A stretch of 64,000 bases of DNA from CAYYYG01 sp964591375 (GTDB taxonomy: Bacteria; Patescibacteriota; Microgenomatia; UBA1406; GWC2-37-13), in contig CAZQAU010000001.1 of the NCBI GenBank assembly GCA_964591375.1, forward strand, positions 62,001 through 126,000, read 5' to 3'. Each line of letters begins with the position of its first letter. Position 1 is the first letter of the stretch. The position numbers were made by a program, and so were the translations under genes. Below are positions 47,314 to 57,793 of the stretch, in pieces. The notes below the pieces were generated by a model. That model did not search any database, had not been told where the DNA came from, and saw only the letters and a program-made list of their open reading frames with translations.

Positions 47314-47638
47314 TATGGCATAAATTTGACTGCAGTTTCGTTTTTCGCATTGTATTTTGTTATAAAAAGTATAAATAGTCGGAAATATTTTTTATTGTTT
47401 TTAAAAAAGACAAAGTCAAAAAAGTCAAAAAAGTCAAATTGTGAAAATCAGACTGGCTGTAACAAAAGTACGAAAAAGACTAAAAAAACTAAAAAAATAA
47501 ATTTAAATATCATGTTAAAAAATGTATATTAACAATAATAATAATACTAATCTAGGCAGCAGAACAAAAATATAAAATTGTCTCGATCTAAACCCGACTA
47601 GTAACAAACGCGAAAAATACGATATAACCCAGTTAAAA
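47314..47638. other. 325-bp divergent intergenic region
   Basis: It lies between the divergent SNF2 gene and the 582-residue protein gene and so must carry both promoters. It is AT-rich. The only evident structure is a 9-bp tandem repeat of the AAAGTCAAA type at about 47412-47438 and several A/T runs. No gene is seen. Confidence 0.6.
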
Positions 47639-49387
47639 ATGTATGATGATATTGTATACATGCCAACAAACGGTCAATTATCAGACACTATGAAGGCTGC
47701 TCATGAGTCTGCACTTTACGAGGAACAGCAAAAAGTCATGGGAAAAATAGATCGAAAGTTTACTTTGGGATATCATCACGATGAAGCGGTGTTTGACCGC
47801 AATGAGCATACCCTGAAAGAGACGGCCAGATTGTATGGAGAGGCAGGCTCGTCTACTGTGGAAAAGATCTTTCTTATGCCAGACTTCACCGTCGAACCAT
47901 TGACTCATGACAAAGATACTGTAAAAGGAATGGCTACTTTTATTTCGATATATTCTTCCATAGACCCAGGTCTTCCAGTAAACGGCATAAAATCCATGGG
48001 AGATGGTGTTACCTTGGTCAAACTAGACCCTACAAAATTCACTGGAGGAATCAAAGACATTAGTGGATACAAAAAGTTTGTTGGAGATGTTGTGAAGGGA
48101 AACGGAACTGATAGATACAAATTCCATGATATTAGTCCTCTTGATCAACAAGACATCAAAAAATACCATGAAGAACAACAGTCTATTTTGTCAAAATCAT
48201 CTTCACAAAAGTTTGACAAGAACGAACTATCGAAATTGGCTACTTTGTCTGGAAACTTTAGGTTTTCGTTGGTGCAAAAACCAAGAACAGACGATTCCAA
48301 ACAAACGGATTATTATATTGCCGTAGAGGGAGCATCGTTATATGATGCAAAAGTGTTTAATGCTATTGCAAATCAACAAGGAAAAGCAAAGAAATATGAT
48401 ACCTTTTCGGAACTTGCCAAATCTCCGGAATACAAAAACACTCAAGCCCATTCTGAAGTAGCAAGACTTCTTGCAGCCAGTCTTTTTAGTGATTATTTGG
48501 CTGACAAAACAACAGTCACCAAAAAATTCCACGGAAAGGATTTGGTTTTGCCTGCAGCCACTGTGAACATGTCAAGGAATTCCATTCAATTATTTGAAGA
48601 CCAGGAAACAAAGCATTCCATGGGAATCAATGATTCATTCTATGGAGTGTTTGCAGGAGTGCTATGTCCAAGCTCAAGTCAAGGAGGTGTGCTTTTTTCA
48701 AAAGCTCCCAACAAAGGATATTTATGGTATCATACTTTATCTGACAAAAATAAGATTCCAAATGGATGGAAGGACAATACCTATCCTTTCTTCCCCTCTG
48801 GTGCTTTGGACAAATCAGATTCTATGGGAATTGATGCTTTCTTTTTGAATGACAAAGAACAGAAATTTGTAAAAACAAGAGTGGTTTCAAGAGGAGAAAT
48901 CGTGCAGAAGAACTATAGTACCAAAAACTTTATTTACCCAAAATCAAACACTGTGGACAAATATGCGAACGATTACAAGACGAGAATTGAAATGCTCAAG
49001 CAATCGGGCATTGTGTGCAAAAAGCTTTCCCCGCTTGCCATTTATGATCATACTGATAACAAAGAATTTGCTAGTGAAGAACAGCTCCATGCCATGATCA
49101 ATAGAGGGGACGCTCACATCCAGATTCCTATTACAAACACAAATATTACAAACAAAATTTTGTCTGTATTGCACGAGAAGACATTAGACGCCTCCCAAGG
49201 AAAATCTGCATTTGCTCCCAAGATTGGCACAATCATAACGCACAATCCTGACAACTCTCATTATTTATGTGTGAACTCAAAAGCACTCAAATCAATTTTG
49301 CTGGGAAAGCCTTTACCAGCAGAAACAGGAGACAGTGGAGCTTCTATTGAAACATTATTGAAAACGCATCCTCTTGACAAAGTATAA
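47639..49387 (+). CDS. Unknown soluble protein, candidate abundant virion component
   Basis: 582 residues, no signal peptide or membrane segment, mixed alpha/beta composition with few cysteines and no low-complexity. Codon choice is less AT-biased than in many neighbours. It uses many well-folded-looking strands (FRFSLVQKPR, DYYIAVEGASLY, FYGVFAGVLCPSSSQGG). It is convergent with the gene at 49542-50789, which has the same character. The pair could be capsid or capsid-associated proteins such as triplex subunits of an HK97-type virus; this is inference without a matched motif. Confidence 0.5.
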   Translation: MYDDIVYMPTNGQLSDTMKAAHESALYEEQQKVMGKIDRKFTLGYHHDEAVFDRNEHTLKETARLYGEAGSSTVEKIFLMPDFTVEPLTHDKDTVKGMATFISIYSSIDPGLPVNGIKSMGDGVTLVKLDPTKFTGGIKDISGYKKFVGDVVKGNGTDRYKFHDISPLDQQDIKKYHEEQQSILSKSSSQKFDKNELSKLATLSGNFRFSLVQKPRTDDSKQTDYYIAVEGASLYDAKVFNAIANQQGKAKKYDTFSELAKSPEYKNTQAHSEVARLLAASLFSDYLADKTTVTKKFHGKDLVLPAATVNMSRNSIQLFEDQETKHSMGINDSFYGVFAGVLCPSSSQGGVLFSKAPNKGYLWYHTLSDKNKIPNGWKDNTYPFFPSGALDKSDSMGIDAFFLNDKEQKFVKTRVVSRGEIVQKNYSTKNFIYPKSNTVDKYANDYKTRIEMLKQSGIVCKKLSPLAIYDHTDNKEFASEEQLHAMINRGDAHIQIPITNTNITNKILSVLHEKTLDASQGKSAFAPKIGTIITHNPDNSHYLCVNSKALKSILLGKPLPAETGDSGASIETLLKTHPLDKV

Positions 49388-49438
49388 AAAAAATCTCTTC
49401 TTTACCCTTTTTTGAATGTTATTCTATTGAATTCTTAT

Positions 49439-49456
49439 AATAAAATGATTTTTATT
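49439..49456. terminator. Hairpin 3'-end signal between convergent genes
   Basis: AATAAAA-TGAT-TTTTATT forms a perfect 7-bp stem with a 4-base loop between the stops at 49387 and 49542, and gives AATAAA on both strands. It has the same design as the palindrome at 8291-8308. Confidence 0.45.
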
Positions 49457-49541
49457 TTACAATTTTTATACAATTGTATGTGTACAAAAACTGCAAAAAC
49501 TAAGTGCTTTTAAGCAAATAAAAAGTGAATTCCAATATTTT

Positions 49542-50789
49542 TTAAGCAGCAGTGCCGTTTCCTCGTGCAATGCGGATTTCCTGGGCTTCACCAGTCTTCT
49601 TTCCAAGACTCACAATCAAATTTCCTGAGAAAATCAAGTCAATATCGCTTCCTTTCTGGAACAAATCAGATCCTTTAGTTCCAAAGTCGTTCCACATCTT
49701 GCTTTCATTCAATGGTTCTGCAGAAAAGGCGGCTCCGTGCTTCTCAAGGCCAACATCTGGAATGGTGGCAACAAAACTGGACATAGTCGAACAAATCTTG
49801 TCAGAATGGGTCTTGGAAATCATGATCTTGTTGTCTTCATGGGCAGCATCGGTAGACATGTAAGTGTCATACTCATGAGGGGGAATGGCATGATGGCCAG
49901 CAATGGACATGAACTTTCCTTCTTTGCTAATTCTTGCAGCAGGAATGGAGTTTCCAATGTAAAGGGGCTGGAATTGTCCTTTCTCCATAACTTCCTTTGC
50001 TTTCAATTCATGGAAATCATCTCCAGCGAGCATATGAGCAAGCACATTGTTTTTGTATGCTGGGGCAAAGTCATGGCTCATTTTTCCTCCTTGTGATCTG
50101 TTATGGGGATTGGAAATCACAACATAGTTTCCTTTGCTGTCAGAACTGTAGATAGGATTGATGTATGGGATCTTTCCATCAATCTTGGCTTCGGGATGGG
50201 CAGAGCTTTCGAATCTGATTCCAACTGGATTGGGATAATATCCAGCAGAGAGCTCCAAATCGGCGAATCCAGTAGGATACAGTCTCAAATTGCCATTGCC
50301 ATTCTTGAAATAGGCTGGGTTCAATCCTCCATATGCATCAGCATACAAAAGCTGGTTTGCTCTTTGAATACCAACTTCATACAGCTTTCTCACTTCATCT
50401 CCAGTCATCAAAGTGAATCCTTGCGCACCACTTGCATCTCCTTTCACAGTGACGGTCTTGTGGAATGGAATGGCAATAGTGCTGTTGCTATCAATAGCAA
50501 AAATACCATTGTCAAATCTCAAAGGAATGGTATTGTCATTGTCTTTCACGGAATTTGCATGCATCTGAGCCTGGCTCACAGAGTCATTGTTTCCTTGCAC
50601 GGTCTTTTGCACATTTGAGGTCTTGGCATCAGGTTGAGAAAAATTGGTTTTCACAATCGTTTTTGAAACGGGGGCTCCTCCAGGAGTGGATTGACTAGTC
50701 TTTGCTTCAGCCAAAGTTTTTGCAGCGGGAGTGGCATCACTCTGCTTCATAACTCGAATAGGGTATTTGTAAGAAGGTACTCCAGACAT
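49542..50789 (-). CDS. Unknown soluble protein, candidate major virion protein
   Basis: 415 residues from the ATG at 50789; an upstream in-frame stretch to 50852 is probably untranslated leader. The first about 100 residues are polar, Ser/Thr/Ala/Gln-rich and disordered-looking. The rest is a folded beta-rich part (TIPLRFDNGIFAIDSN, AGYYPNPVGIRFES, LIFSGNLIVSLG). The gene has the richest GC third positions nearby, typical of a highly expressed product. It is convergent with the preceding candidate virion gene. No known fold is recognised from the sequence; a capsid or capsid-cementing role is inferred. Confidence 0.5.
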   Translation of the reverse strand: MSGVPSYKYPIRVMKQSDATPAAKTLAEAKTSQSTPGGAPVSKTIVKTNFSQPDAKTSNVQKTVQGNNDSVSQAQMHANSVKDNDNTIPLRFDNGIFAIDSNSTIAIPFHKTVTVKGDASGAQGFTLMTGDEVRKLYEVGIQRANQLLYADAYGGLNPAYFKNGNGNLRLYPTGFADLELSAGYYPNPVGIRFESSAHPEAKIDGKIPYINPIYSSDSKGNYVVISNPHNRSQGGKMSHDFAPAYKNNVLAHMLAGDDFHELKAKEVMEKGQFQPLYIGNSIPAARISKEGKFMSIAGHHAIPPHEYDTYMSTDAAHEDNKIMISKTHSDKICSTMSSFVATIPDVGLEKHGAAFSAEPLNESKMWNDFGTKGSDLFQKGSDIDLIFSGNLIVSLGKKTGEAQEIRIARGNGTAA

Positions 50790-50981
50790 TTTTTTTGTTT
50801 GTTGTGTTGGTTGCAAAAAGTGTAAAATGTACTCGGTTTCGATATATTTCACACTAACGTAAAAAGTAGCGGAATTAAATTTTTTCTAGTGAACTATATT
50901 ATTGTCAAAATATGGTTTAAGCATAGTTTATTCTTGCACTAAATTGTCATATTTTTGGTTCAATTTTACAATAGGATTTTT

Positions 50982-52859
50982 TTAACGATATTCAATTACA
51001 GGAGGCAGTAAGAACCCACTATTTAAATAACTGGTTCTACTTGATCGTGGGTACAATGTTGGCCGATTTGCATAAGGATCGTCGCTATAATATTGATTGG
51101 AAGAACGAGGAAATACAAAAAAGACTTTGTATCCATCAAACTTGCACGAACTAAAAAAGGTTTCGCAATCACGTCTTGTGGCATCATTGTTTCGTGTATT
51201 TATCACTTTAATTTCTTTTGTAGTAGTTTCATTGATGGCTCTTTTGATAAAAGTGGATGTAAGCAAAGCCATCTGGGTAAGCACCTTTGGATCAACAAAA
51301 TAATGCTCGAGTACAGTATCTACCAATGCTTCAAAGTTGGTTGTAACATATGTTAATGCCCGTTCTGTTGCTGACACTAATGTACTTGATATATTGATTA
51401 CGTTCATATCATTCAGCATTAAATATTCTGCCTGCTCAGCCGCCACCTTTTTATTATAGTACTCTTCCATATAAGACAACAGCAAATCTTTTTCTGCCAG
51501 ATTGTTCAAAAGGATTTCTTCGCTTGTAGGAGAATTTACTAATACAACTCTTTGAGGAGGGGCTCCTGATTTGATATGTCCTTCAGTAATCATTTGAGGC
51601 GTTTCTTCTTCCATAAACGATTGTTCTGTTGCTTCGTATTCTTCATCTTCTGTTTTACTAATGACTGACAATAAATCAAACATCTTTTCTCCTCTGTTAG
51701 GGTCATTTGCTAATTTGATCAATTCGTTATTTACGTTTGCTATAGCATTGACCACATTCGTATTAAAATTTTCATTATTGTTCTGTGAGTCTATCAGTTC
51801 AGATAGCCATGATTTCCAAAGCAGAAGTATTTCATTGTATGACATTTGTTGCAATTCTTCTTTGTCTGGAATGCTAATTACTCCATCCTTGACCAAATCT
51901 GATAGCTTTTCACGAACATCAGGCGATACTGGTATCTTAGAAGCATTCGGCTTGCTAGTCAATGGAGTGAATGGAGCTATAAAAATATCGGGTTCTCCTT
52001 CAGGACTTTGAACAGGCGTTAGTACACTTGATTTCTCAAGCTTCTCCAAAGCTGCCAATGTAGCTTCTGCACTACTACCCAAAGCAGGTTTGATTAATTG
52101 ATTGTCAAATAATTCATAAGGTTCTTTGCTCAAAAACCCAGACACTCTTTCCAAAAACACATAGGCTTTGTTTTCTCTCAATGCCTGTTGTTTTGCTCGC
52201 ATTTTCTTCAAAAAATTTATCATATCCCTCAACGTATCTCTTTTAACTTTTGCAAACCAGGGAGGCAATGATGCCTGTAATTCATCTAATTCTTTTGGTT
52301 TTATAGGTGTATATGGCTTTGGGTTGTTAAATATAATTTTGCCTTCATCCAATAAGCCCTTTGTTTTGGCTGAAAGTTTTGACTGTTTCTGTCTAATTCG
52401 TTGCCTTACTTTTTCACTTTCCGATTCCGAATCAGAACTTGATGATGCATTTGTCAAAGGAAACTCATTTATTTTCGTAGATTCAAATGCATTTTTGGGT
52501 ATGGTTGATGTCTTAGCTGTGTTTTTGATAGTTTGCGAAAACTCTTGTAAATTTGTCTTTTCGAATTGCTTACTAACATCAGAAGTCTTTTTGGGCACTT
52601 TTGATCTTTTGGGCGGAGAGGGAAATCGTTTGCTAAACTTTTTGTCTTTTGAATTCTCGGCCGAACGAATTCTTTTTTGTTTTGGTTCATTGGAAACTGC
52701 TACAGGCTGTTCAGTCGGTTGTCTTACTACAGCAACTGTTTCAGTATTATAACCATCAGTTTTTTTGTTTTGTAACTGGGCATTTGACAAATTGGATTCA
52801 TCGTCCGTTGCATCCATTTTGCGTACTAACATTCGTTTCCGAAGCAAAATATCCTCCAT
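50982..52859 (-). CDS. Unknown protein with disordered basic N-terminus and helical C-terminus
   Basis: 625 residues. The first about 200 residues are polar and rich in Lys, Ser and Thr with clusters of basic residues (RFPSPPKRSKVPKK), so they may be nuclear or bind nucleic acid. The middle is helical with Pro-rich linkers, and the end is a mixed alpha/beta part rich in Tyr and Arg. There is no membrane segment. It is followed on the same strand by the candidate virion gene at 49542-50789. No family recognised. Confidence 0.55.
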   Translation of the reverse strand: MEDILLRKRMLVRKMDATDDESNLSNAQLQNKKTDGYNTETVAVVRQPTEQPVAVSNEPKQKRIRSAENSKDKKFSKRFPSPPKRSKVPKKTSDVSKQFEKTNLQEFSQTIKNTAKTSTIPKNAFESTKINEFPLTNASSSSDSESESEKVRQRIRQKQSKLSAKTKGLLDEGKIIFNNPKPYTPIKPKELDELQASLPPWFAKVKRDTLRDMINFLKKMRAKQQALRENKAYVFLERVSGFLSKEPYELFDNQLIKPALGSSAEATLAALEKLEKSSVLTPVQSPEGEPDIFIAPFTPLTSKPNASKIPVSPDVREKLSDLVKDGVISIPDKEELQQMSYNEILLLWKSWLSELIDSQNNNENFNTNVVNAIANVNNELIKLANDPNRGEKMFDLLSVISKTEDEEYEATEQSFMEEETPQMITEGHIKSGAPPQRVVLVNSPTSEEILLNNLAEKDLLLSYMEEYYNKKVAAEQAEYLMLNDMNVINISSTLVSATERALTYVTTNFEALVDTVLEHYFVDPKVLTQMALLTSTFIKRAINETTTKEIKVINTRNNDATRRDCETFFSSCKFDGYKVFFVFPRSSNQYYSDDPYANRPTLYPRSSRTSYLNSGFLLPPVIEYR

Positions 52860-52991
52860 TGCAAAAAGTAAATTTCAAGTGGGAAAAAATCAATTCAAAA
52901 CAAATTAATAGTATGTTTTTGAATATAATACTCAAATGGTTTTATTTTGCAAAAAACTAAAATATTATAAGTATTTTTTAAAATTTTCCAG

Positions 52992-55787
52992 CTAAACAGG
53001 CAGATTTCGTAACACATGGAAAGCAGGATAAAATGAATGTTTATCGTTCAACGTCATTCCATGAGAAGCAGAGTTCATTATTTCCCCATGCCATTTCAAC
53101 ATATTTATTTTGAACGGAGTTTCATTTTTGGTATGGTTTTCTGATTGTTTGGGAGGCGGTATAATTACGCCATTACCATGCACTAATTTGTTCGAATTTG
53201 GAGTATTTGCAAATGAAACTGGTTTAAATCCTTTGCTATGCAAAAGTTCATTTGATTCTTTAAAATCATTTCCAGATTCAACAAACGTAAGCGACCGCGG
53301 AGTTGTGCTTTGTTGATTTGAAATATAAGTTTTGATCATTTTTATCATATACGCAACTTGCAATTTGTCATCATTGGTAATCATTTTGGCAAAGGTTTCT
53401 TTTTTGTATTTGATGGCATGTTTTTGCATAATTTTAACGGATTTCCACATATGGTCAGGTGAATAGAGTGTATAATTATCTATTTGTTCTACAGAAATAC
53501 CCATTGTATTCATAAAATTGGATAGTTGCATTTCATAATCATCGATAATATCAAATGTCTCAATGACTGAATTGTCGTTTACAATCGCCCCCAATTTTGG
53601 AGAAGCATCAAATACAAATTTGATCAAATCTACTATCAAATTTCCAATAGAAACATCCTTTGCCAAACCCATGCCTGTCCAATCATATAAAAATACGGAA
53701 CTAGGACTTTTGCATTCAGATGCCCATTTGGCAATCATTCTATCAGACAATTCCAGACTCTCATATATTTTCTTGGATTCTGATTCAAAGAACAAAATTT
53801 GAGTTTCGCTTGTTCGCACCAATTTGTCGTAGTCAATTGCCTCTAGCTCTTTGATTTCTTTTAGCAACGTCTCGTTTATGAATTTTTCTTTTCTGTTATT
53901 TGCGTCAATTTCAGATTGCACCAATGCAGTCAGTCCTTTTGAGCCTTCAAAAAAGATCTGTAACGTTCTCTCCAAAAATTCATCGGAAACCAAGTTGCAT
54001 TTTTTCTCTTTGTCTGACAAATCAGTAATATACAAAGAAATGGAATTCATGACTTCAAGCAAAATAGTCTCAAGATATTTTTTGATAAGCAGTGTTTCTA
54101 TGGAATCATCTAACTCCCTAAATATTCTTTCTGTTTGCTCAACAACTATATTCTTTTTGGACAAAATCGCCGACCGACTATCGTCAATATCACAATGCTC
54201 TTTTGCTATTTTGACTACATCTTTGTAAAATGCATTCAATTCGCCAAACTTATTGCGAACGGATTCAATGAAATCTTCATGAATCTGATTCAATGCATTA
54301 AAATAATCCATTGTCAACTTGATTCTTTTCATACTATCTACAATTTTCTCGTTCAAAGCTTTTTTTCTGTACTCGTTCACATTTTTCTCTTCCACTCCAT
54401 ATTTTTTAATATTGTTTTTGCTTACAACAAACCAAGCATATAATGTAATTCTTTCATATACAGTTAGTTGAGCATATCCTTCTGTCCTATTACTTAATTT
54501 ACTAAACAATTCCTTTTTTTGTTTTTCCACAATAACCAGTAACTGTTTCGTATATCCATCAGCTGTTTCAAAAATATTCTGTGCATGAATCAACTGCACT
54601 GCCATTTCATTTCCTTCGTCTCCAAAGTGTCCAACCACATCACTATCATGGCCATTGCTAAATGCATAGGCCGCTGCACTTATCTGAAAAGGAGTCATCC
54701 CCGCTTTTCCAAATATAATGGCTCTCTGGAATAACAAATTTTGGGTGTTTTTGAGCTTTTGTTCTGCACTGCTTTCAACATGCTTGAATTTGTCTCCTTC
54801 GTCTCCCACCAAACGCATAACAAATAAAGAATGTGATTTTGATGGAGACAAATCATTCAATTTCTTCTTGAATGCTTCTTTGTTTGTATCATATATGTTT
54901 TTCGCTTTCATAACAGTGTTGATTCCGTCTTTCATATCTTTAAAATTGGCACCAGATAAAAAGGCATCCATCATAAAGTTGTCTTTGTAAACATCCGCCA
55001 TGTTTTCAGATTTTTCGTGCTTTAAAATGGCATGAGTTTTGAGAGAAGGAGCAACTGCTCTTCTAAGCTGATGTACTCTAAGAGTCTTAAGTTCCTCTGC
55101 AGACAACGAATCGGTATTTGATGATGATTCCATAACCTCAAACATATTGTTTTCTTTGTCAATATTTGCTTCTTGGGGAATAAATGGAATAAAAGGAATC
55201 ACATTCAATTCTAAAAGGTTTTGTTTTGCTTTAGGCAATCCAACTAAATTTTGTTCTGGCTGATATGCGTAAATCTCTTCATCATCAGAATAATTTGCAT
55301 CGTTTTCTGGCTCATCAAAATACAAAACAGGTCCCTTTCCTTTCGTAGATGTATAATAATCCTCATATGCTTTGTTGATGTTGTTGTAATAACCAAGAAT
55401 GGATTCTCTCAGGTGATATCCACTAATATGTTTATTTTCTTCATTTGGCAATGGAATTTGCACGTGAGAAAAGGATTCAGTAATGCTTTCATTGCCTTTG
55501 CTTCCTGTGATCACTCCCCAGTATTTGTTTGATTCGTGAAATTCACCAGCTGGGATTTTCGAAATCATTCCAACAGTGATATTGGGCGGTTCCAATTTTT
55601 CAAAATCCTCTGACCTATGGAATTCAGGCATTGCCAGTTCAAGTTTCTTTGTGACTATGGTGTGAAATTTTTCTCCGCCTTTCACACCATTTGACGTCAA
55701 AAAAAGCTGTTTGCTTATATTGATACTCGAAAGAAAAACATTCTTCAAGGACTCTTGTCCTTTTACATATTCAATGTCTTCATCCAT
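52992..55787 (-). CDS. Large unknown helical protein, candidate inner virion protein
   Basis: 931 residues, no signal peptide or membrane segment. The N-terminal 150 residues are mixed alpha/beta, then an acidic Tyr/Asp patch (NYSDDEEIYAY), then a long largely helical part with heptad-like repeats (about 240-760), and a polar Pro/Asn-rich end. It lies in a co-oriented series with the RING protein and the 625-residue protein. Size and composition suit a structural protein; function unknown. Confidence 0.55.
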   Translation of the reverse strand: MDEDIEYVKGQESLKNVFLSSINISKQLFLTSNGVKGGEKFHTIVTKKLELAMPEFHRSEDFEKLEPPNITVGMISKIPAGEFHESNKYWGVITGSKGNESITESFSHVQIPLPNEENKHISGYHLRESILGYYNNINKAYEDYYTSTKGKGPVLYFDEPENDANYSDDEEIYAYQPEQNLVGLPKAKQNLLELNVIPFIPFIPQEANIDKENNMFEVMESSSNTDSLSAEELKTLRVHQLRRAVAPSLKTHAILKHEKSENMADVYKDNFMMDAFLSGANFKDMKDGINTVMKAKNIYDTNKEAFKKKLNDLSPSKSHSLFVMRLVGDEGDKFKHVESSAEQKLKNTQNLLFQRAIIFGKAGMTPFQISAAAYAFSNGHDSDVVGHFGDEGNEMAVQLIHAQNIFETADGYTKQLLVIVEKQKKELFSKLSNRTEGYAQLTVYERITLYAWFVVSKNNIKKYGVEEKNVNEYRKKALNEKIVDSMKRIKLTMDYFNALNQIHEDFIESVRNKFGELNAFYKDVVKIAKEHCDIDDSRSAILSKKNIVVEQTERIFRELDDSIETLLIKKYLETILLEVMNSISLYITDLSDKEKKCNLVSDEFLERTLQIFFEGSKGLTALVQSEIDANNRKEKFINETLLKEIKELEAIDYDKLVRTSETQILFFESESKKIYESLELSDRMIAKWASECKSPSSVFLYDWTGMGLAKDVSIGNLIVDLIKFVFDASPKLGAIVNDNSVIETFDIIDDYEMQLSNFMNTMGISVEQIDNYTLYSPDHMWKSVKIMQKHAIKYKKETFAKMITNDDKLQVAYMIKMIKTYISNQQSTTPRSLTFVESGNDFKESNELLHSKGFKPVSFANTPNSNKLVHGNGVIIPPPKQSENHTKNETPFKINMLKWHGEIMNSASHGMTLNDKHSFYPAFHVLRNLPV

Positions 55788-55928
55788 TTCTGTATATTTT
55801 CTCAGACTTTCAGAAAGAATTTAAAACCAAATTTTGTTTGTACTTGTTTTTATATTATTTTTAATTTTTTGCTCTGCAAAAAATAAACACTGAAAACAAT
55901 GTTATTTATTATTTTGTTTCAAATTTTT

Positions 55929-57680
55929 TCATTGGAATACAATTGGTTTTCGTGTGTTTTGATAGGTAATTACAGGTTCTTTCACTGGTTGTGGCTGTTC
56001 AAATTGTTCTTTTGCTGGTTGTTTGTTTTGTCTGCTATTTGTTTTATTATTTACAGCATTGCTATTTTCAAATGGTTCGTCATTTGTTTTGTCAAGGCCG
56101 TATTTTTTGACCTCGTCTTCCAAGTCCCATTGAGTTGTTTGTTGTGGCATGTAAATATTAGGTCGATAGATTGGCTCTTTGATTTGTTTAGGCTTTTGAG
56201 TTGGTTTTTTAGCTTTACCAGGTGATTGTTGACTGCTGAAATTGATAGTCGGTTTTAAACTATTTGATGTTAAATTCGTAACCACCGGAGCAGAGTTTGT
56301 TTTGATACTTTGTTCTGTATATGGTAGAGATGATATATTTACAGGCTCTACACCAAAATATGTTTTTAGTTCATTAGGAGTCCATTTCATAAGTTTCGCA
56401 AACTTCTTGATTCTTAAATCCGTACAAAAAACATTTGCATTGACTCCCATCATCATATAGCCATATGGTGTGATATGATCAAACATCGCCCAGCAGCATT
56501 CAGGTACATTTGATAATAACCATTCAATATCAAATCCAAAGAACTGCATCACTTCTCCATTCAATCTACTGTCTCTTATGTTAAACCATGATTCATGTAG
56601 CAATGTTACCCAAACATATTCTTTTGTCAGAGGTTTGCCTTTAATTTTAAACGAATCACAAAACAAACGAAGCTCGTTTTTGATTTTGTTTTCTGTATCA
56701 CATACAAAATTAAAATGTTTTGCACTGAATTTCAAATCGTATACCAAATGTTCAAAATTGTCAGTAAAAAATCGCAATGAAATCGGAAGGTATTTGAACT
56801 CTATCCACTCATCAATAAACACACCAGAACTAATAATATCTTGTATAGTAATGCCATGGTTGTTCATTTCTTTGCACGTTATCTTTGGTTCTCTTCTCAT
56901 CATGTTTCGAACATTATCCACAAGCAACTCTTCGTTGCTATATTCATTTCTGGCTTCTTCATCCACTGGTTCTGTGGGCGGTGTGATTTTTGGTACTATT
57001 GATTTCACAATGCTTGAAAAACTTGATAATGGCTGTGGCCTTGAAAAAATCTCTGGAGTTGGTGGCTCTTTCCCTTCTCTAATTGCACTTGTGCACTTTT
57101 CTGCATATGGATGCAGATCTATCTTGAATATATCATTTGCTGCATAATAATGCAGTGCTCTAATCGCTTGGATTTTGTTACTTGGCTTCGCATTGTTATT
57201 TGGTATGTATACAACATTTGCAAAATTGACGCTTTTTGTAGTAAATATATTTCGGGTCTTGTTTGTGCATCTACAACAAACAGAATTCATAATTACAGTT
57301 CGTTCTCTGCATCTATCATGCATTCTATGACCACATTTAAATGTAACAACTACTTCGTTTCCCAGTTTTCTGTTGCATCCCATACAGGTATTTTCTTCAT
57401 CATTAGGTCCGGTACAACCTTCTTTTATATAGTTTTTCCTCATCTCTCCAAATTTGTTTATTGGAATAGTATATTGTAAAGTAACTTGTTCCGGTGGCTT
57501 AGTGTTTTCAACTGGTTTGGCTTCCACTATCATTTCTTTTTGACTTGGTTCTTCCTTGGCAGATTCCTGTTCTACCAAATTCATCAATGAATCCAAATCT
57601 ATTTCCTCATATTTAGGCGCTTGAACAACAGCTTCATTCGGAACTTGTTTCTTTTCTTTTTTGACAACTGTGTCCTCCAT
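55929..57680 (-). CDS. RING-H2 finger protein
   Basis: 583 residues. The RING has C99-x2-C102, C116-x-H118, H121-x2-C124 and C135-x2-C138, the C3H2C3 arrangement of RING-H2 ubiquitin ligases. Ahead of it is an acidic linker. After it comes a folded part of about 280 residues with no recognised domain, and a Gln/Asn/Pro/Lys-rich tail. RING proteins recruit ubiquitin-conjugating enzymes; viral ones often redirect host proteins to degradation. Substrate unknown. The last zinc pair is CCRC, so which cysteine binds is not certain. Confidence 0.7.
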   Translation of the reverse strand: MEDTVVKKEKKQVPNEAVVQAPKYEEIDLDSLMNLVEQESAKEEPSQKEMIVEAKPVENTKPPEQVTLQYTIPINKFGEMRKNYIKEGCTGPNDEENTCMGCNRKLGNEVVVTFKCGHRMHDRCRERTVIMNSVCCRCTNKTRNIFTTKSVNFANVVYIPNNNAKPSNKIQAIRALHYYAANDIFKIDLHPYAEKCTSAIREGKEPPTPEIFSRPQPLSSFSSIVKSIVPKITPPTEPVDEEARNEYSNEELLVDNVRNMMRREPKITCKEMNNHGITIQDIISSGVFIDEWIEFKYLPISLRFFTDNFEHLVYDLKFSAKHFNFVCDTENKIKNELRLFCDSFKIKGKPLTKEYVWVTLLHESWFNIRDSRLNGEVMQFFGFDIEWLLSNVPECCWAMFDHITPYGYMMMGVNANVFCTDLRIKKFAKLMKWTPNELKTYFGVEPVNISSLPYTEQSIKTNSAPVVTNLTSNSLKPTINFSSQQSPGKAKKPTQKPKQIKEPIYRPNIYMPQQTTQWDLEDEVKKYGLDKTNDEPFENSNAVNNKTNSRQNKQPAKEQFEQPQPVKEPVITYQNTRKPIVFQ

Positions 57681-57793
57681 TTGCTGTAATAAAAATCAAA
57701 GTAATCAAATTATTATAATTATGAAAATAACAAATCAGATAAACAAAAAACTCTTCTAAAAATACCAAAAATTATATTGTGTATTTTTTTGCC

